Notes: generated from the letters alone by a model not told the origin. A stretch of 33,847 nucleotides of DNA from Dehalococcoidia bacterium (GCA_011171075.1 DUFD01000026.1:1-33847); one strand, 5' to 3'. Numbered from the stretch's first letter, positions 23,308-30,777 are shown. Made by a program: numbers and translations.

Positions 23308-24915
23308 ATGAGAATGATGTCTCTAAAAACCCTGAGCCAGACATACCTGCTGGTGCTGCTATTATTAGCCGCAATCCTGGCGCCGCTACCGTACTCGCCG
23401 GCGGCCATTGCCCTGTTGCTTGTGACCGTGCTGGTAATCCTTCGTCCCGCATATCATAGACTCAGGGTTATCGTTACGCTGCTCACTTTGTTCCTGCTGC
23501 CGTTGGCGCTGGAACAGCTCACGGGTTTCCTAGCTGATGTCGGCCTGCTATCGACCTCGTCTGTCAGTCTGGGATTTTCCCCCGTTACCTGGTCACAGGC
23601 TATCGCCGCAGTTCTCGTTTTACCTGCTATTTATCTACTGGACTTGAGCCTGATACAGTCTGCACAGAGCCCCGTCCCGGAGGATGACCGGAAGGAAGGC
23701 CGTTCAGTCACGGCCACCACCGCGTGTCTTTTCTTAGCGGCGCTGGTGATGATTTTTGTATCGATTGTTATAACCAGCCCGCCGCTATTCCTTACCGGCA
23801 TAATCTTTTTCCTCTATCTTGCGGCGGTGCTGGTTCGGGTTTTGCCGGCAGTACCGGCACTGGCATTCGACATACCGGTTGTCGAGAAGCGCGTAATTGC
23901 CGGTGACACGGTTGACGTCACTGCCTATCTGGTGAGCAAATCCTCCAGCGGACTTGTTGGTACGCTTGTCTCGGCTGAATCATGGGTCAGGGCAAGACCG
24001 GTGAATTTCAACCTGGACGGGACCCGTACCGAGCTCCTGCTCACTGTGGTACCGCCGTTAGCCGGACCATCACGACCCCGACTCCGCTTGGCTGCTGTTG
24101 ATAAGCGCGGCCTGGTACGTGTGGATCGTAGGGTTGAGCCGGTGGCATTGCAGGTAATCCCGAGGGCGCGATATGCCGAGTGGCTGGCCATGAAGTACCT
24201 CGAGCAGGCCGGAAGACTGGGTGGAGAGAGTCTTGTCCCTGAGGCCAGGGCGCCGCGGCTGGGTACCGAGTACCTTGATAGCCGTGGCTACCAGGCGGGT
24301 GATGAAATAAGGCATATAGACTGGAAACACACCGCGAAGCTGAACCAGCTTACGGTCAAAGAATTTGTGGAGTCCGGCGGGCAAACGGCCATAATCGGGG
24401 TAAACCTGTCCGTAGTCGATGCTGAAGAAGCAGATAAGCTGGCATTCGACCTTATAACGACGGCCCTGACCCTTGCCCAGGAGATGGTACCGACTGCGCT
24501 GGCGGCGTATAATCATGAAGAGGTCGTCCGGGCTACCGCCGTCATCGACCCGAGGAACACGTTAAGACAGTCGATGGAACTGGTGAATAGCATAACGATG
24601 GCAGAGCTTACTCGTCTTTTGCAGCCAGCAAGCCTCGGCAGGCTGAGGTACAATATGAGTTTGCTCAGGGGGGCTACCTCCCAGCCGGCGCAACAACTGC
24701 TCAATATCCTCGATTTTGAGTATAGAGCTATCGAGAAGGCGGCCAGCGGTCACCCGGCTACGGTGGCTCTGTTACGCTCTACTGAGCGTGTACCGGCCCC
24801 GGCATCGGTGGTGCTGGTATCCCGGTTGAACCACGACGCCGAAGCCATTATGGTTGCCACCGAGAAGTTGCAAAGGCGTGGCTTTGCAGTGCTGCCACTG
24901 GGGACTACCCGATAG
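23308..24915 (+). CDS. DUF58 domain membrane protein
   Basis: A 535-residue protein. The N-terminal 190 residues hold several membrane helices; the DUF58 core is unmistakable near residues 317-355 (GTEYLDSRGYQAGDEIRHID, WKHTAKLNQLTVKEF). The following region (QTAIIGVNLSVVDAEEADKL) resembles the VWA-like extension of DUF58 proteins. It is the usual partner of MoxR ATPases. ATG 23308 comes 2 nt after the MoxR stop without its own clear ribosome site, so it probably depends on translational coupling. It is the last gene of the cluster, converging with the CoA-ligase gene (18 nt between stops). Confidence 0.88.
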   Translation: MRMMSLKTLSQTYLLVLLLLAAILAPLPYSPAAIALLLVTVLVILRPAYHRLRVIVTLLTLFLLPLALEQLTGFLADVGLLSTSSVSLGFSPVTWSQAIAAVLVLPAIYLLDLSLIQSAQSPVPEDDRKEGRSVTATTACLFLAALVMIFVSIVITSPPLFLTGIIFFLYLAAVLVRVLPAVPALAFDIPVVEKRVIAGDTVDVTAYLVSKSSSGLVGTLVSAESWVRARPVNFNLDGTRTELLLTVVPPLAGPSRPRLRLAAVDKRGLVRVDRRVEPVALQVIPRARYAEWLAMKYLEQAGRLGGESLVPEARAPRLGTEYLDSRGYQAGDEIRHIDWKHTAKLNQLTVKEFVESGGQTAIIGVNLSVVDAEEADKLAFDLITTALTLAQEMVPTALAAYNHEEVVRATAVIDPRNTLRQSMELVNSITMAELTRLLQPASLGRLRYNMSLLRGATSQPAQQLLNILDFEYRAIEKAASGHPATVALLRSTERVPAPASVVLVSRLNHDAEAIMVATEKLQRRGFAVLPLGTTR

Positions 24916-24933
24916 CTGAGAACAGCACGGGCC

Positions 24934-26346
24934 TTATCTGCTGTCGTGTAACTGATGGTAATCGAATGCGTTCTTGAGGGCGCGGACACCACGCTCAATC
25001 GACGGAAAGGCCGGGATACCGAGCTCCTGGTACCGGGCAATAATCTCCCTCTTCTCACGGGGAGCATCGGGCGTAAAGAGAAAGACAAATGCCATTAGCG
25101 GCTTTGAAGTCCTGTCCTTGATGTGCTGTGCCAGATCCAGACTGCCCTGAAGCTGTTGTGGCATCATCTGGCGACCCGGTTTGGTGGAGCAAACCAGTGC
25201 CAGGTTGTCGATATTGGTATCTCGCTCGACGATTTCCAGGATTCGTTTCATGTCCCGGCGTACCGGACCGGCCGTGTCTATCGGGTTGCGGTAGCTTCCG
25301 CCGACCACGTTGAAGAATGATGCCAGTTCGGTGTAAGACTCCTGTGAAAGTGGTGGCACCCTGAAGCCGGCATCCGCAAGGGCGTCAGTGATGGCTACCG
25401 ATTGGCCACCCGACCCTCCGGCAACGGCTACCCTGTCGCTCCTGACAGGTGGCAGGTAGAGAAGGGCTTTGAGGGTATCTATTAACGGCTCGGTGTCGGT
25501 TACAGTGACGGCGCCACACTGTCTCACCATCGTATCCCATACAGTACGTGATACTGCCAGTGCCCCGGTATGCGAGGCAATTGCCCGGTCGCCATCGTCG
25601 CTTCGTCCCCCTTTCCATATTACCACCGGCTTGAGTCTGGCTACCCGCCTCAGTGTCTCGAAGAACTTACGGCCGTTGTTCACACCTTCCATGTACATCC
25701 CGATGGCCTTGACCTCCGGGTCGCCACCGAAATAATCGAGGAAATCGGAGACATCCAGTGCAATACCATTGCCGGAGCTCACCGACTTGTTGATATCCAG
25801 TCCCTGGAGATGTGCCTCAAGGCTGAATGTCAGGGCAATGGCACCACTCTGAGAGATAAAACCCACCAGTCCGGGAACACCGGTATACTGGTCTGGAGAC
25901 TGCCTTATGCCGAGCTTCGGGTTGAAGATACCCATACAGTTCGGGCCAATCAGGTGAAAGTTGGCGTCTTCCACGCTTTTTTTGAGCTGGCGCTCCAGTT
26001 CTTCGCCTTCTTCGGTGCCTGTCTCGGAGAAGCCCGCAGTGAAGAAATGGGCGGCGGCAACATCTTTCTTGATGCAGTCCTCAAGCACCCTCGGGGCAAT
26101 ATTTCGGGATACGGCTACTATTGCCAGGTCTACCGGCTCCGGAATATCAAGCAGGCTTTTGTAATTTTGTACGCCTAGGGCCTCAATGGCCTCTATCGTG
26201 TCCGGATTGACCTGCACGGAATAGAGCTTGCCGGTAAACTCAAGTTGACCCCGCAGCCACTCGAAGTCCGTTTGCTTGCTGTCCCCGACCACGGCTACGC
26301 AACGCGGATTGAAAGCCCGGTCTAATTTGCTCGAATCTACCTTCAA
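24934..26346 (-). CDS. NDP-forming acyl-CoA synthetase, alpha-like subunit
   Basis: A 470-residue protein of the acetyl-CoA synthetase (ADP-forming)/succinyl-CoA ligase superfamily. It has a CoA-binding Rossmann domain (CVAVVGDSKQ), GPNCMG (134-139), FISQSGA (near 164-170) and the phospho-histidine loop SHTGAL with His259. There is no ATP-grasp (beta) domain, and no beta subunit gene lies in the window, so it would need a partner or act as a CoA-binding protein. The start is TTG 26346, with GGAGG at 26356-26360 (9-nt spacing). It is divergent from two CoA-transferase genes, with which it probably shares a CoA-activation pathway. Confidence 0.85.
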   Translation of the reverse strand: MKVDSSKLDRAFNPRCVAVVGDSKQTDFEWLRGQLEFTGKLYSVQVNPDTIEAIEALGVQNYKSLLDIPEPVDLAIVAVSRNIAPRVLEDCIKKDVAAAHFFTAGFSETGTEEGEELERQLKKSVEDANFHLIGPNCMGIFNPKLGIRQSPDQYTGVPGLVGFISQSGAIALTFSLEAHLQGLDINKSVSSGNGIALDVSDFLDYFGGDPEVKAIGMYMEGVNNGRKFFETLRRVARLKPVVIWKGGRSDDGDRAIASHTGALAVSRTVWDTMVRQCGAVTVTDTEPLIDTLKALLYLPPVRSDRVAVAGGSGGQSVAITDALADAGFRVPPLSQESYTELASFFNVVGGSYRNPIDTAGPVRRDMKRILEIVERDTNIDNLALVCSTKPGRQMMPQQLQGSLDLAQHIKDRTSKPLMAFVFLFTPDAPREKREIIARYQELGIPAFPSIERGVRALKNAFDYHQLHDSR

Positions 26347-26376
26347 TCTGATATTCCTCCATACCTGCTTAAGGCT

Positions 26377-26406
26377 ATCTTAAGGTTACCGCATTCTGGC
26401 TGTCAA
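26377..26406 (-). promoter_or_regulatory. Predicted promoter of the acyl-CoA synthetase gene
   Basis: On the minus strand TTGACA (26401-26406) and TAAGAT (26377-26382) are separated by 18 nt, starting transcription about 25 nt before TTG 26346. It is back to back with the promoter of the CoA-transferase operon. Confidence 0.5.
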
Positions 26407-26430
26407 GGATAGTGGATATTACCGCTATCC
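26407..26430. promoter_or_regulatory. Dyad between divergent promoters
   Basis: GGATAG (26407-26412) and CTATCC (26425-26430) form a perfect inverted repeat with a 12-nt spacer. It touches the minus-strand -35 box and lies 19 nt upstream of the plus-strand -35 box, a position suited to a regulator that controls both directions. Confidence 0.4.
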
Positions 26431-26448
26431 GGTCGTCTCACCGCATAT

Positions 26449-26478
26449 TTGCATGCCTCCGAGGGTTATTGCTATAAT
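26449..26478 (+). promoter_or_regulatory. Predicted promoter of the CoA-transferase operon
   Basis: TTGCAT (26449-26454) and a consensus TATAAT (26473-26478) are 18 nt apart. The leader of about 70 nt contains the palindrome CCCGCGCGGG and ends with AGGAG (26539-26543), which serves ATG 26554. Confidence 0.6.
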
Positions 26479-26553
26479 TACTCAGATTCAGTATGTCGTC
26501 CTGACCCGCGCGGGATGACGCTAGGCTAGCCGTTGCCAAGGAGCTAAATCTCT

Positions 26554-27759
26554 ATGGCTGGAGATGCTCTCACGGGTCTCAAGGTTGTGGAACTGGCTAC
26601 TATGGTAGCAGGGCCATATTGTGCCAAGATGCTGGCGGATATGGGCGCCGATGTCATAAAGGTAGAGCCCCCGGAAGGAGACCCGGCGCGGCAGGTGGGG
26701 CCTTTCCCGAAGAGCGGACCGCACCCCGAACACAGCGCACTGTTCCTGTACAATAACACCAGCAAGCGCGGCATTACCCTGAACATCGATACGGCTGAAG
26801 GCCTCAATGCGTTGAAACGGCTTATCAAGTGGGCTAATGTTCTAATAGATGGCCTGCCTTTCCAGCGTTTGGAGAACCTGGGACTGAGCTGGGAAGCAAT
26901 ATCCGAGCTTAATCCTTCACTTATCTACACATCGATTACTCCCTATGGCCGCACCGGCCCCCGGGCTGATGTAAAGGGGGATGAGCTGGCTCTGATTCAT
27001 GCCGGTAGTCTGGGTAACCTTTTACCGACCCGGGCGGAGAATATCGACCGTCCTCCGATTAAGACTGAGGGATATTTTGTAGGCTATCACGGTGGCCTTT
27101 CGGCTGCTCTGGCTACAGTGGGGGCGGCGTTGGGACAGTGCAAGACCGGAAAAGGTCGGTTGATTGATATTTCCCTTCAGGAGACTATCGTCAGCTTGAT
27201 GCGGCCCAATATTGCGGGCAACCGCTATCATCACACGAACTGGAGTCGTGTCCCTGACCGGCCACCGGCGATGGGCAGAATGGAGACGAAGGACGGTTAT
27301 ATCGTCATCGGTACGCCTGAAGATCATCATTTCAAGGCTTTCCGCGAGCTGATGGGTAATCCTGAGTGGATTGCCGGTAAGGAGTGGGAGACTCTAGCAT
27401 ACCGCTCTCACCATTTGATGGATGTGACGACCAAGCTTGATGATTGGATGCGGCAGCAGAGCAAGCACGATATCCATCACCGTGCCGCCAAAATGGGTAT
27501 CGCCGTTGGGCCGATTAACTCTGCACCTGAAGTGGTCAGTGACGAGCAGTTTATCTATCGTAATTACTTCATCGAAGTGGAACACCCCGAGGCGGGTAAG
27601 CATAAATACGCTGGCTGGCCTTACAAGCTGTCGGCGACCCCGCCACGTGTCTACCGGCCGGCGCCGCTGCTGGGCCAGCACAATCGGGAGGTGTTCTGTG
27701 ACGAACTGGGTTACTCGGCGGAGGAGTTTGAGCAACTTCAACACACCGGAGTGGTATAG
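26554..27759 (+). CDS. Class III CoA-transferase (CaiB/BaiF), no visible Asp nucleophile
   Basis: A 401-residue family III CoA-transferase with the typical opening LTGLKVVELATMVAGPYCAK, the motif LADMGADVIKVEPPEGD and ITPYGRTGPRA. In this family an Asp ahead of a G-rich helix forms the acyl-CoA anhydride. In the matching region (173-192) this protein reads GYFVGYHGGLSAALATVGAA, with no Asp, so the nucleophile seems absent. ATG 26554 has AGGAG 10 nt upstream. It is followed after 17 nt by a second family member that keeps the Asp, so the two may form a heteromer or this subunit may be non-catalytic. The substrate is unknown. Confidence 0.88.
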   Translation: MAGDALTGLKVVELATMVAGPYCAKMLADMGADVIKVEPPEGDPARQVGPFPKSGPHPEHSALFLYNNTSKRGITLNIDTAEGLNALKRLIKWANVLIDGLPFQRLENLGLSWEAISELNPSLIYTSITPYGRTGPRADVKGDELALIHAGSLGNLLPTRAENIDRPPIKTEGYFVGYHGGLSAALATVGAALGQCKTGKGRLIDISLQETIVSLMRPNIAGNRYHHTNWSRVPDRPPAMGRMETKDGYIVIGTPEDHHFKAFRELMGNPEWIAGKEWETLAYRSHHLMDVTTKLDDWMRQQSKHDIHHRAAKMGIAVGPINSAPEVVSDEQFIYRNYFIEVEHPEAGKHKYAGWPYKLSATPPRVYRPAPLLGQHNREVFCDELGYSAEEFEQLQHTGVV

Positions 27760-27776
27760 AGACAGGAAGGGTAAGA

Positions 27777-29006
27777 ATGGAGAATAATCCTCTCCCCCTG
27801 AAAGGGATTCGGGTAGCTGATTTCTGCTGGGTTTATGCCGGGCCTTACTGTGGCATGCTACTCGGTTGCCTGGGAGCCGAGGTCATTAAGGTAGAGGGCC
27901 ACCGGCGGACCGACCTTCTCCGTCACATTGTTACCTGGCCGTTAGCAGACCCGGCACCAACCCCGGTGCCGCCTAATCAGGGTATGGCGTTTAATTCGCT
28001 TAATATGAATAAAAAGAGCCTGACGCTTGACCTTACCAAACCTGAGGGTGTGGCTATAGCCAAGAAGCTGGTAGCGGTAAGTGACATTGTCGCGGACAAC
28101 ATGCGGGCCGGGTCGATGGCCAGGATGGGGATGGGTTATGATGAATTACGCAAGATAAAGTCGGATATCATTGTCCTCTCCTTGTCAAGCCGGGGGCAAC
28201 AGGGCCCACAGAAGGACTATGCCGGTTATGCCTCCATCCACCATGCTATCGGTGGGGGCGCCTATGTTACCGGCTATCCCGATGACCATCCCTGTCATAA
28301 CATGGGTGACGTTGACCTGATGAACTCGAACACGGCAGCCTTTGCTATAGTGGCGGCATTATATCATCGGGAGAAGACGGGGGAGGGGCAGTTTATTGAT
28401 TGCTCGCAGGTCGAGGGTGTCACGTCACTGATTGGTGAGCTGATGCTTGGTTACGAGATGAATGGCCAGATTCCGGAGAGGATGGGTAACGCTCACCCGC
28501 AGTACGCCCCGCACAATGTTTATCAGTGCTGGGGAGTAGACCGCTGGATTGCCCTCGAGGTTCACTCCGACGAGGAGTTTGCGGTCCTTGCTCAGGTCAT
28601 CGGTCAGCCCGAGTTAGCTGCAGATGCCCGGTTTGCTGATATGGCATCCCGCAAGAAGAACGAGGCAGAGCTCGACCGGATTATCGAGGAGTGGACCAGG
28701 CAGCGTGACCGTGACTGGTTGGCGAACGAATTCTGCAGGGCAGGTCTGGCAGCCGCACCATCGCGTAATGGAGAGGACATCTACGCTGACCCCCATCTCA
28801 GGGCACGGGAAGTTTTTGTAACTGTGGACCACCCTGAGCTTGGCGAACTGGAACTTCTGGGGACTCCCTGGAAGATGAGCGGTGATGAAGTGCAGCTTCA
28901 GCACGCTCCATTACTGGGCGAGCATAATGACTATGTGCTGCGTGAACTTCTGGGTCTCAGTGATGCTGAGGTAAATGACCTTCGGCAGAAGGATGTAATT
29001 CTGTAA
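27777..29006 (+). CDS. Class III CoA-transferase (CaiB/BaiF) with catalytic Asp
   Basis: A 409-residue family III CoA-transferase: LKGIRVADFCWVYAGPYCGM, LGCLGAEVIKVEGHRR, NMNKKSLTLDL and KTGEGQFIDCSQVEG are typical. Counting to the conserved AAL helix end, Asp180 (GDVDLMNSNTAAF) falls at the nucleophile position; Asp178 is adjacent. The protein would move CoA between carboxylic acids without ATP. ATG 27777 has a purine-rich but imperfect ribosome site (GGAAGG). A strong intrinsic terminator follows the stop, closing the two-gene operon. Confidence 0.92.
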   Translation: MENNPLPLKGIRVADFCWVYAGPYCGMLLGCLGAEVIKVEGHRRTDLLRHIVTWPLADPAPTPVPPNQGMAFNSLNMNKKSLTLDLTKPEGVAIAKKLVAVSDIVADNMRAGSMARMGMGYDELRKIKSDIIVLSLSSRGQQGPQKDYAGYASIHHAIGGGAYVTGYPDDHPCHNMGDVDLMNSNTAAFAIVAALYHREKTGEGQFIDCSQVEGVTSLIGELMLGYEMNGQIPERMGNAHPQYAPHNVYQCWGVDRWIALEVHSDEEFAVLAQVIGQPELAADARFADMASRKKNEAELDRIIEEWTRQRDRDWLANEFCRAGLAAAPSRNGEDIYADPHLRAREVFVTVDHPELGELELLGTPWKMSGDEVQLQHAPLLGEHNDYVLRELLGLSDAEVNDLRQKDVIL

Positions 29007-29028
29007 TCTTGACAGTACCTGGTGTTTA

Positions 29029-29063
29029 AAGGCCAGAGGATTCCACATCCCTGGCCTTCTTTT
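29029..29063 (+). terminator. Rho-independent terminator of the CoA-transferase operon
   Basis: AAGGCCAG (29029-29036) pairs with CTGGCCTT (29051-29058), extended by GGAT/ATCC with one bulged A. A T-rich run (TCTTTT) follows. It lies 22 nt after the stop at 29006. Confidence 0.85.
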
Positions 29064-29141
29064 GGGTCAGTGTAGTATATTCAAGTCTTGTTGGTTTAAT
29101 CGTACGGAAGTTGTTCGGTAATAGACTCAGCTATTGCTGTT

Positions 29142-29283
29142 GAGAAGTGGGCCCTGTTGCAAAGCCCGTTTATCCCCAGAGCTCCGGTTACGGGAGGAGG
29201 TAGCAGCGCACATTTAAGCTGACGGATGGGCGTCCATACATCCCCAGCACTCTGGTTTCCCCCAGCAGGGCCCACTCTCTTTT
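29142..29283. ncRNA. Candidate structured RNA closed by long inverted repeat
   Basis: AGTGGGCCCT (29146-29155) pairs exactly with AGGGCCCACT (29267-29276), and GAGA/TCTC plus GC pairs extend the stem. Inside, GCCC (29164-29167)/GGGC (29228-29231) and ATCC (29172-29175)/GGAT (29224-29227) stack with only a 4-nt bulge, leading to hairpins CTCC/GGAG (29182-29196) and CCAG-CACT-CTGG (29244-29255). CCAGAG (29176-29181) can alternatively pair with CTCTGG (29250-29255). On the plus strand the closing stem is followed by CTCTTTT, which favours plus-strand transcription; a strong promoter instead points from the right on the minus strand. There is no ORF and no match I can defend to 6S, SRP, RNase P, tmRNA or a riboswitch. 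A MITE-like element is the alternative. Confidence 0.5.
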
Positions 29284-29359
29284 AACGTATGTTAACTATA
29301 CTCTTCAGCACCGAGCTGATATGTTTACCCAGCCAACGTAGTGCCGTACGCTACGGTAA

Positions 29360-29407
29360 ATGTGCGTAACTGCACATAATAATAACAGTCGATACCTGCG
29401 TTGTCAA
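29360..29407 (-). promoter_or_regulatory. Strong orphan promoter with dyad at the start site
   Basis: On the minus strand TTGACA (29402-29407) and TATTAT (29379-29384) are 17 nt apart. The dyad ATGTGC-N6-GCACAT (29360-29377) covers the expected start near 29372. GATTTACCCG (29408-29417) abuts the -35 box. No protein gene lies downstream before the convergent CoA-transferase gene, so the product would be a non-coding RNA through 29142-29283. Confidence 0.62.
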
Positions 29408-29429
29408 CGGGTAAATCGTGCAGATTTGA

Positions 29430-29457
29430 ATTTTACCGGTTTATCGAAGGGTAAAAT
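29430..29457. repeat. Inverted repeat upstream of the orphan promoter
   Basis: ATTTTACC (29430-29437) and GGTAAAAT (29450-29457) form a perfect 8-bp dyad with a 12-nt spacer. It lies between the hydrolase stop (29503) and the orphan minus-strand promoter, so it could be an activator site or part of a terminator-like structure. Confidence 0.45.
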
Positions 29458-29502
29458 CAGTGGGCGGTGGGTGTGAAGTAATCAACGGTTGACGTATTTA
29501 GA

Positions 29503-30288
29503 TTAAAGATGGGCCTCCAGCCATGCCTCCATGTCGGCCATGACCTGCGGGTGCTCCGGCTCGTTGAATATCTCGTGTAACAGGCCTTCGTATAGCTTGA
29601 GCGTTTTGTCTTTTGAGCCGATGAGTTCATAAAGTACCCGGCTGCGGGCACCGTCCGGCCCGCCGTTTCCAGCCATTATCAGGACTGGCAGCTTTATCTG
29701 TGGTACCTGTTCGGGAAGCTTGCTCCTCATATCTGTTATAGCCGACCGCTGGGGTATTGGTCCCCGGTAGACGAGGGGGTCGTTCTCGTAGGCTTCAATG
29801 ACAGCTGGGTCGCGGCTGAGAAAGGCGGTATCGAGCGGCTGGCCGGCCGGTCTCGGTGGCGGTGGCGGGTCGCCCGGTCTGGCCAGGCCTCCACCGGAGG
29901 TTATCAGCCCGGCCAGTTCGTCCTGGTACCGCACCGCATAAGCTACGCTGATAGCTGAACCCATGCTGTGTCCAATCAGGAAAATCTTGTCATCAGGGTT
30001 TTCCTTGCGCACTATGTCAAAAAAGGTCTTCAGGTCTTTAAGGTAGTCAGTGAAATGCTCTACCTGAACGCGCTCTCCGTCGGACTTGCCGTGTCCACGG
30101 TGGTCAAGCGCGTAGACAGGATAGCCTTTCGGAACAAAGTGATTTACCACGTTCCCGTAGCGTCCGCTGTGCTCGGCAAAGCCATGCGCAATCAGTAACA
30201 CGGCTTTGGCATCTCCGTCCGGCAGCCAGCACTGGTAATATATGTTAAAGTCCTGGTATCCATTGAAATTACCCTCTCTATGATTCAT
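29503..30288 (-). CDS. Alpha/beta hydrolase, monoacylglycerol lipase/lysophospholipase type
   Basis: A 261-residue serine hydrolase. The oxyanion motif LIAHGFAEHSGRY, the turn LDHRGHGKSDGER and the nucleophile elbow GHSMGS (Ser108) are typical of monoacylglycerol lipases and lysophospholipase-like proteins; the acid and base probably lie in GNGGPDGARS and GLLHEIFNEPE. A proline-rich cap insertion (GDPPPPPRPAG) is unusual. It is cytoplasmic by lack of signal. ATG 30288 has GGAGAAGG just upstream. It stands alone on the minus strand with its own promoter, and acts probably on monoacylglycerols or related lipids; the substrate is unproven. Confidence 0.88.
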   Translation of the reverse strand: MNHREGNFNGYQDFNIYYQCWLPDGDAKAVLLIAHGFAEHSGRYGNVVNHFVPKGYPVYALDHRGHGKSDGERVQVEHFTDYLKDLKTFFDIVRKENPDDKIFLIGHSMGSAISVAYAVRYQDELAGLITSGGGLARPGDPPPPPRPAGQPLDTAFLSRDPAVIEAYENDPLVYRGPIPQRSAITDMRSKLPEQVPQIKLPVLIMAGNGGPDGARSRVLYELIGSKDKTLKLYEGLLHEIFNEPEHPQVMADMEAWLEAHL

Positions 30289-30347
30289 AGTCCTTCTCCT
30301 TATAACATGTTCCGCTTTCTTGCCCGGGCATCGTTGTCTAGATAATG

Positions 30348-30377
30348 AATATACTCTACGGTTATATGCAACGTCAA
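30348..30377 (-). promoter_or_regulatory. Predicted promoter of the hydrolase gene
   Basis: On the minus strand TTGACG (30372-30377) and TATATT (30348-30353) are 18 nt apart, with the start near 30341 and a leader of about 50 nt before ATG 30288. Confidence 0.5.
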
Positions 30378-30517
30378 TTGTGCGAACGTGGAGCTGGCCG
30401 AATCACAGAGGTAAAGGTCATAGTTAAGGAACAGGTCACGGATATATAGCACTTCTTCAGAAAAAGCAGAAAGAGGAGCGACTAAAGTGGAATGGCATAA
30501 CCTTCAGGTAACGGTGA

Positions 30518-30748
30518 TTATGAGTAGTTAGGCCTGACCGGACTGCGCCGAGTGAAGCGAAGGCCGCACTCCTCGTAGTCCTTGAAATCAACCCAGGGGC
30601 AGTTTTTACAACCTGAAGAGCACAGGTGTGTATTCACCGGTCGGGGAGCCTCCATCTCCAAAGTCGATGGGACATAATCGATGGCCCGGAACCCTGCGTG
30701 GCGCAGAGGATATTTACCACTAGGAACTTGTGTTGGAGGCCTTATCAT
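30518..30748 (-). CDS. Small four-cysteine protein (CX3CX2C)
   Basis: A 76-residue protein with a basic, proline-containing N-terminus and a Cys cluster: Cys43, Cys47, Cys50 and Cys61 in LCSSGCKNCPWVDFKDYEEC. The GC-x-x-CPW pattern recalls small metal-binding proteins such as DUF5522. CX3CX2C is also the radical SAM spacing, but the protein is far too short for that fold. A consensus promoter lies 30 nt upstream, which supports a real gene, although the ribosome site before ATG 30748 is weak. It probably binds zinc or an Fe-S cluster; this is inference. Confidence 0.6.
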   Translation of the reverse strand: MIRPPTQVPSGKYPLRHAGFRAIDYVPSTLEMEAPRPVNTHLCSSGCKNCPWVDFKDYEECGLRFTRRSPVRPNYS

Positions 30749-30777
30749 GATACTAACCCACTCTGTTTTATAATGTA

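Larger units (their letters stand above)
29007..29502. other. Non-coding region of 496 nt
   Basis: No credible protein gene. In order it holds the intrinsic terminator (29029-29063), about 75 nt of plain sequence, the structured element (29142-29283), a spacer with hairpin CGTAG/CTACG near 29336-29356, the orphan promoter and dyad (29360-29407), and the ATTTTACC inverted repeat (29430-29457). Confidence 0.6.

Noticed and set aside
29142-29283. Identity as SRP RNA, 6S RNA, RNase P RNA or tmRNA
   Set aside because: The 5' and 3' ends loosely resemble 4.5S RNA (GGGCCCTGTTG and GCAGGGCCC), but the invariant GGAAGG-type domain IV loop is not correctly formed. There is no RNase P core, no CCA-ending tRNA-like end, and no clear 6S bubble with a matching promoter. 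A covariance search would decide.
30518-30748. Radical SAM enzyme
   Set aside because: The CX3CX2C spacing matches, but 76 residues cannot form the barrel.
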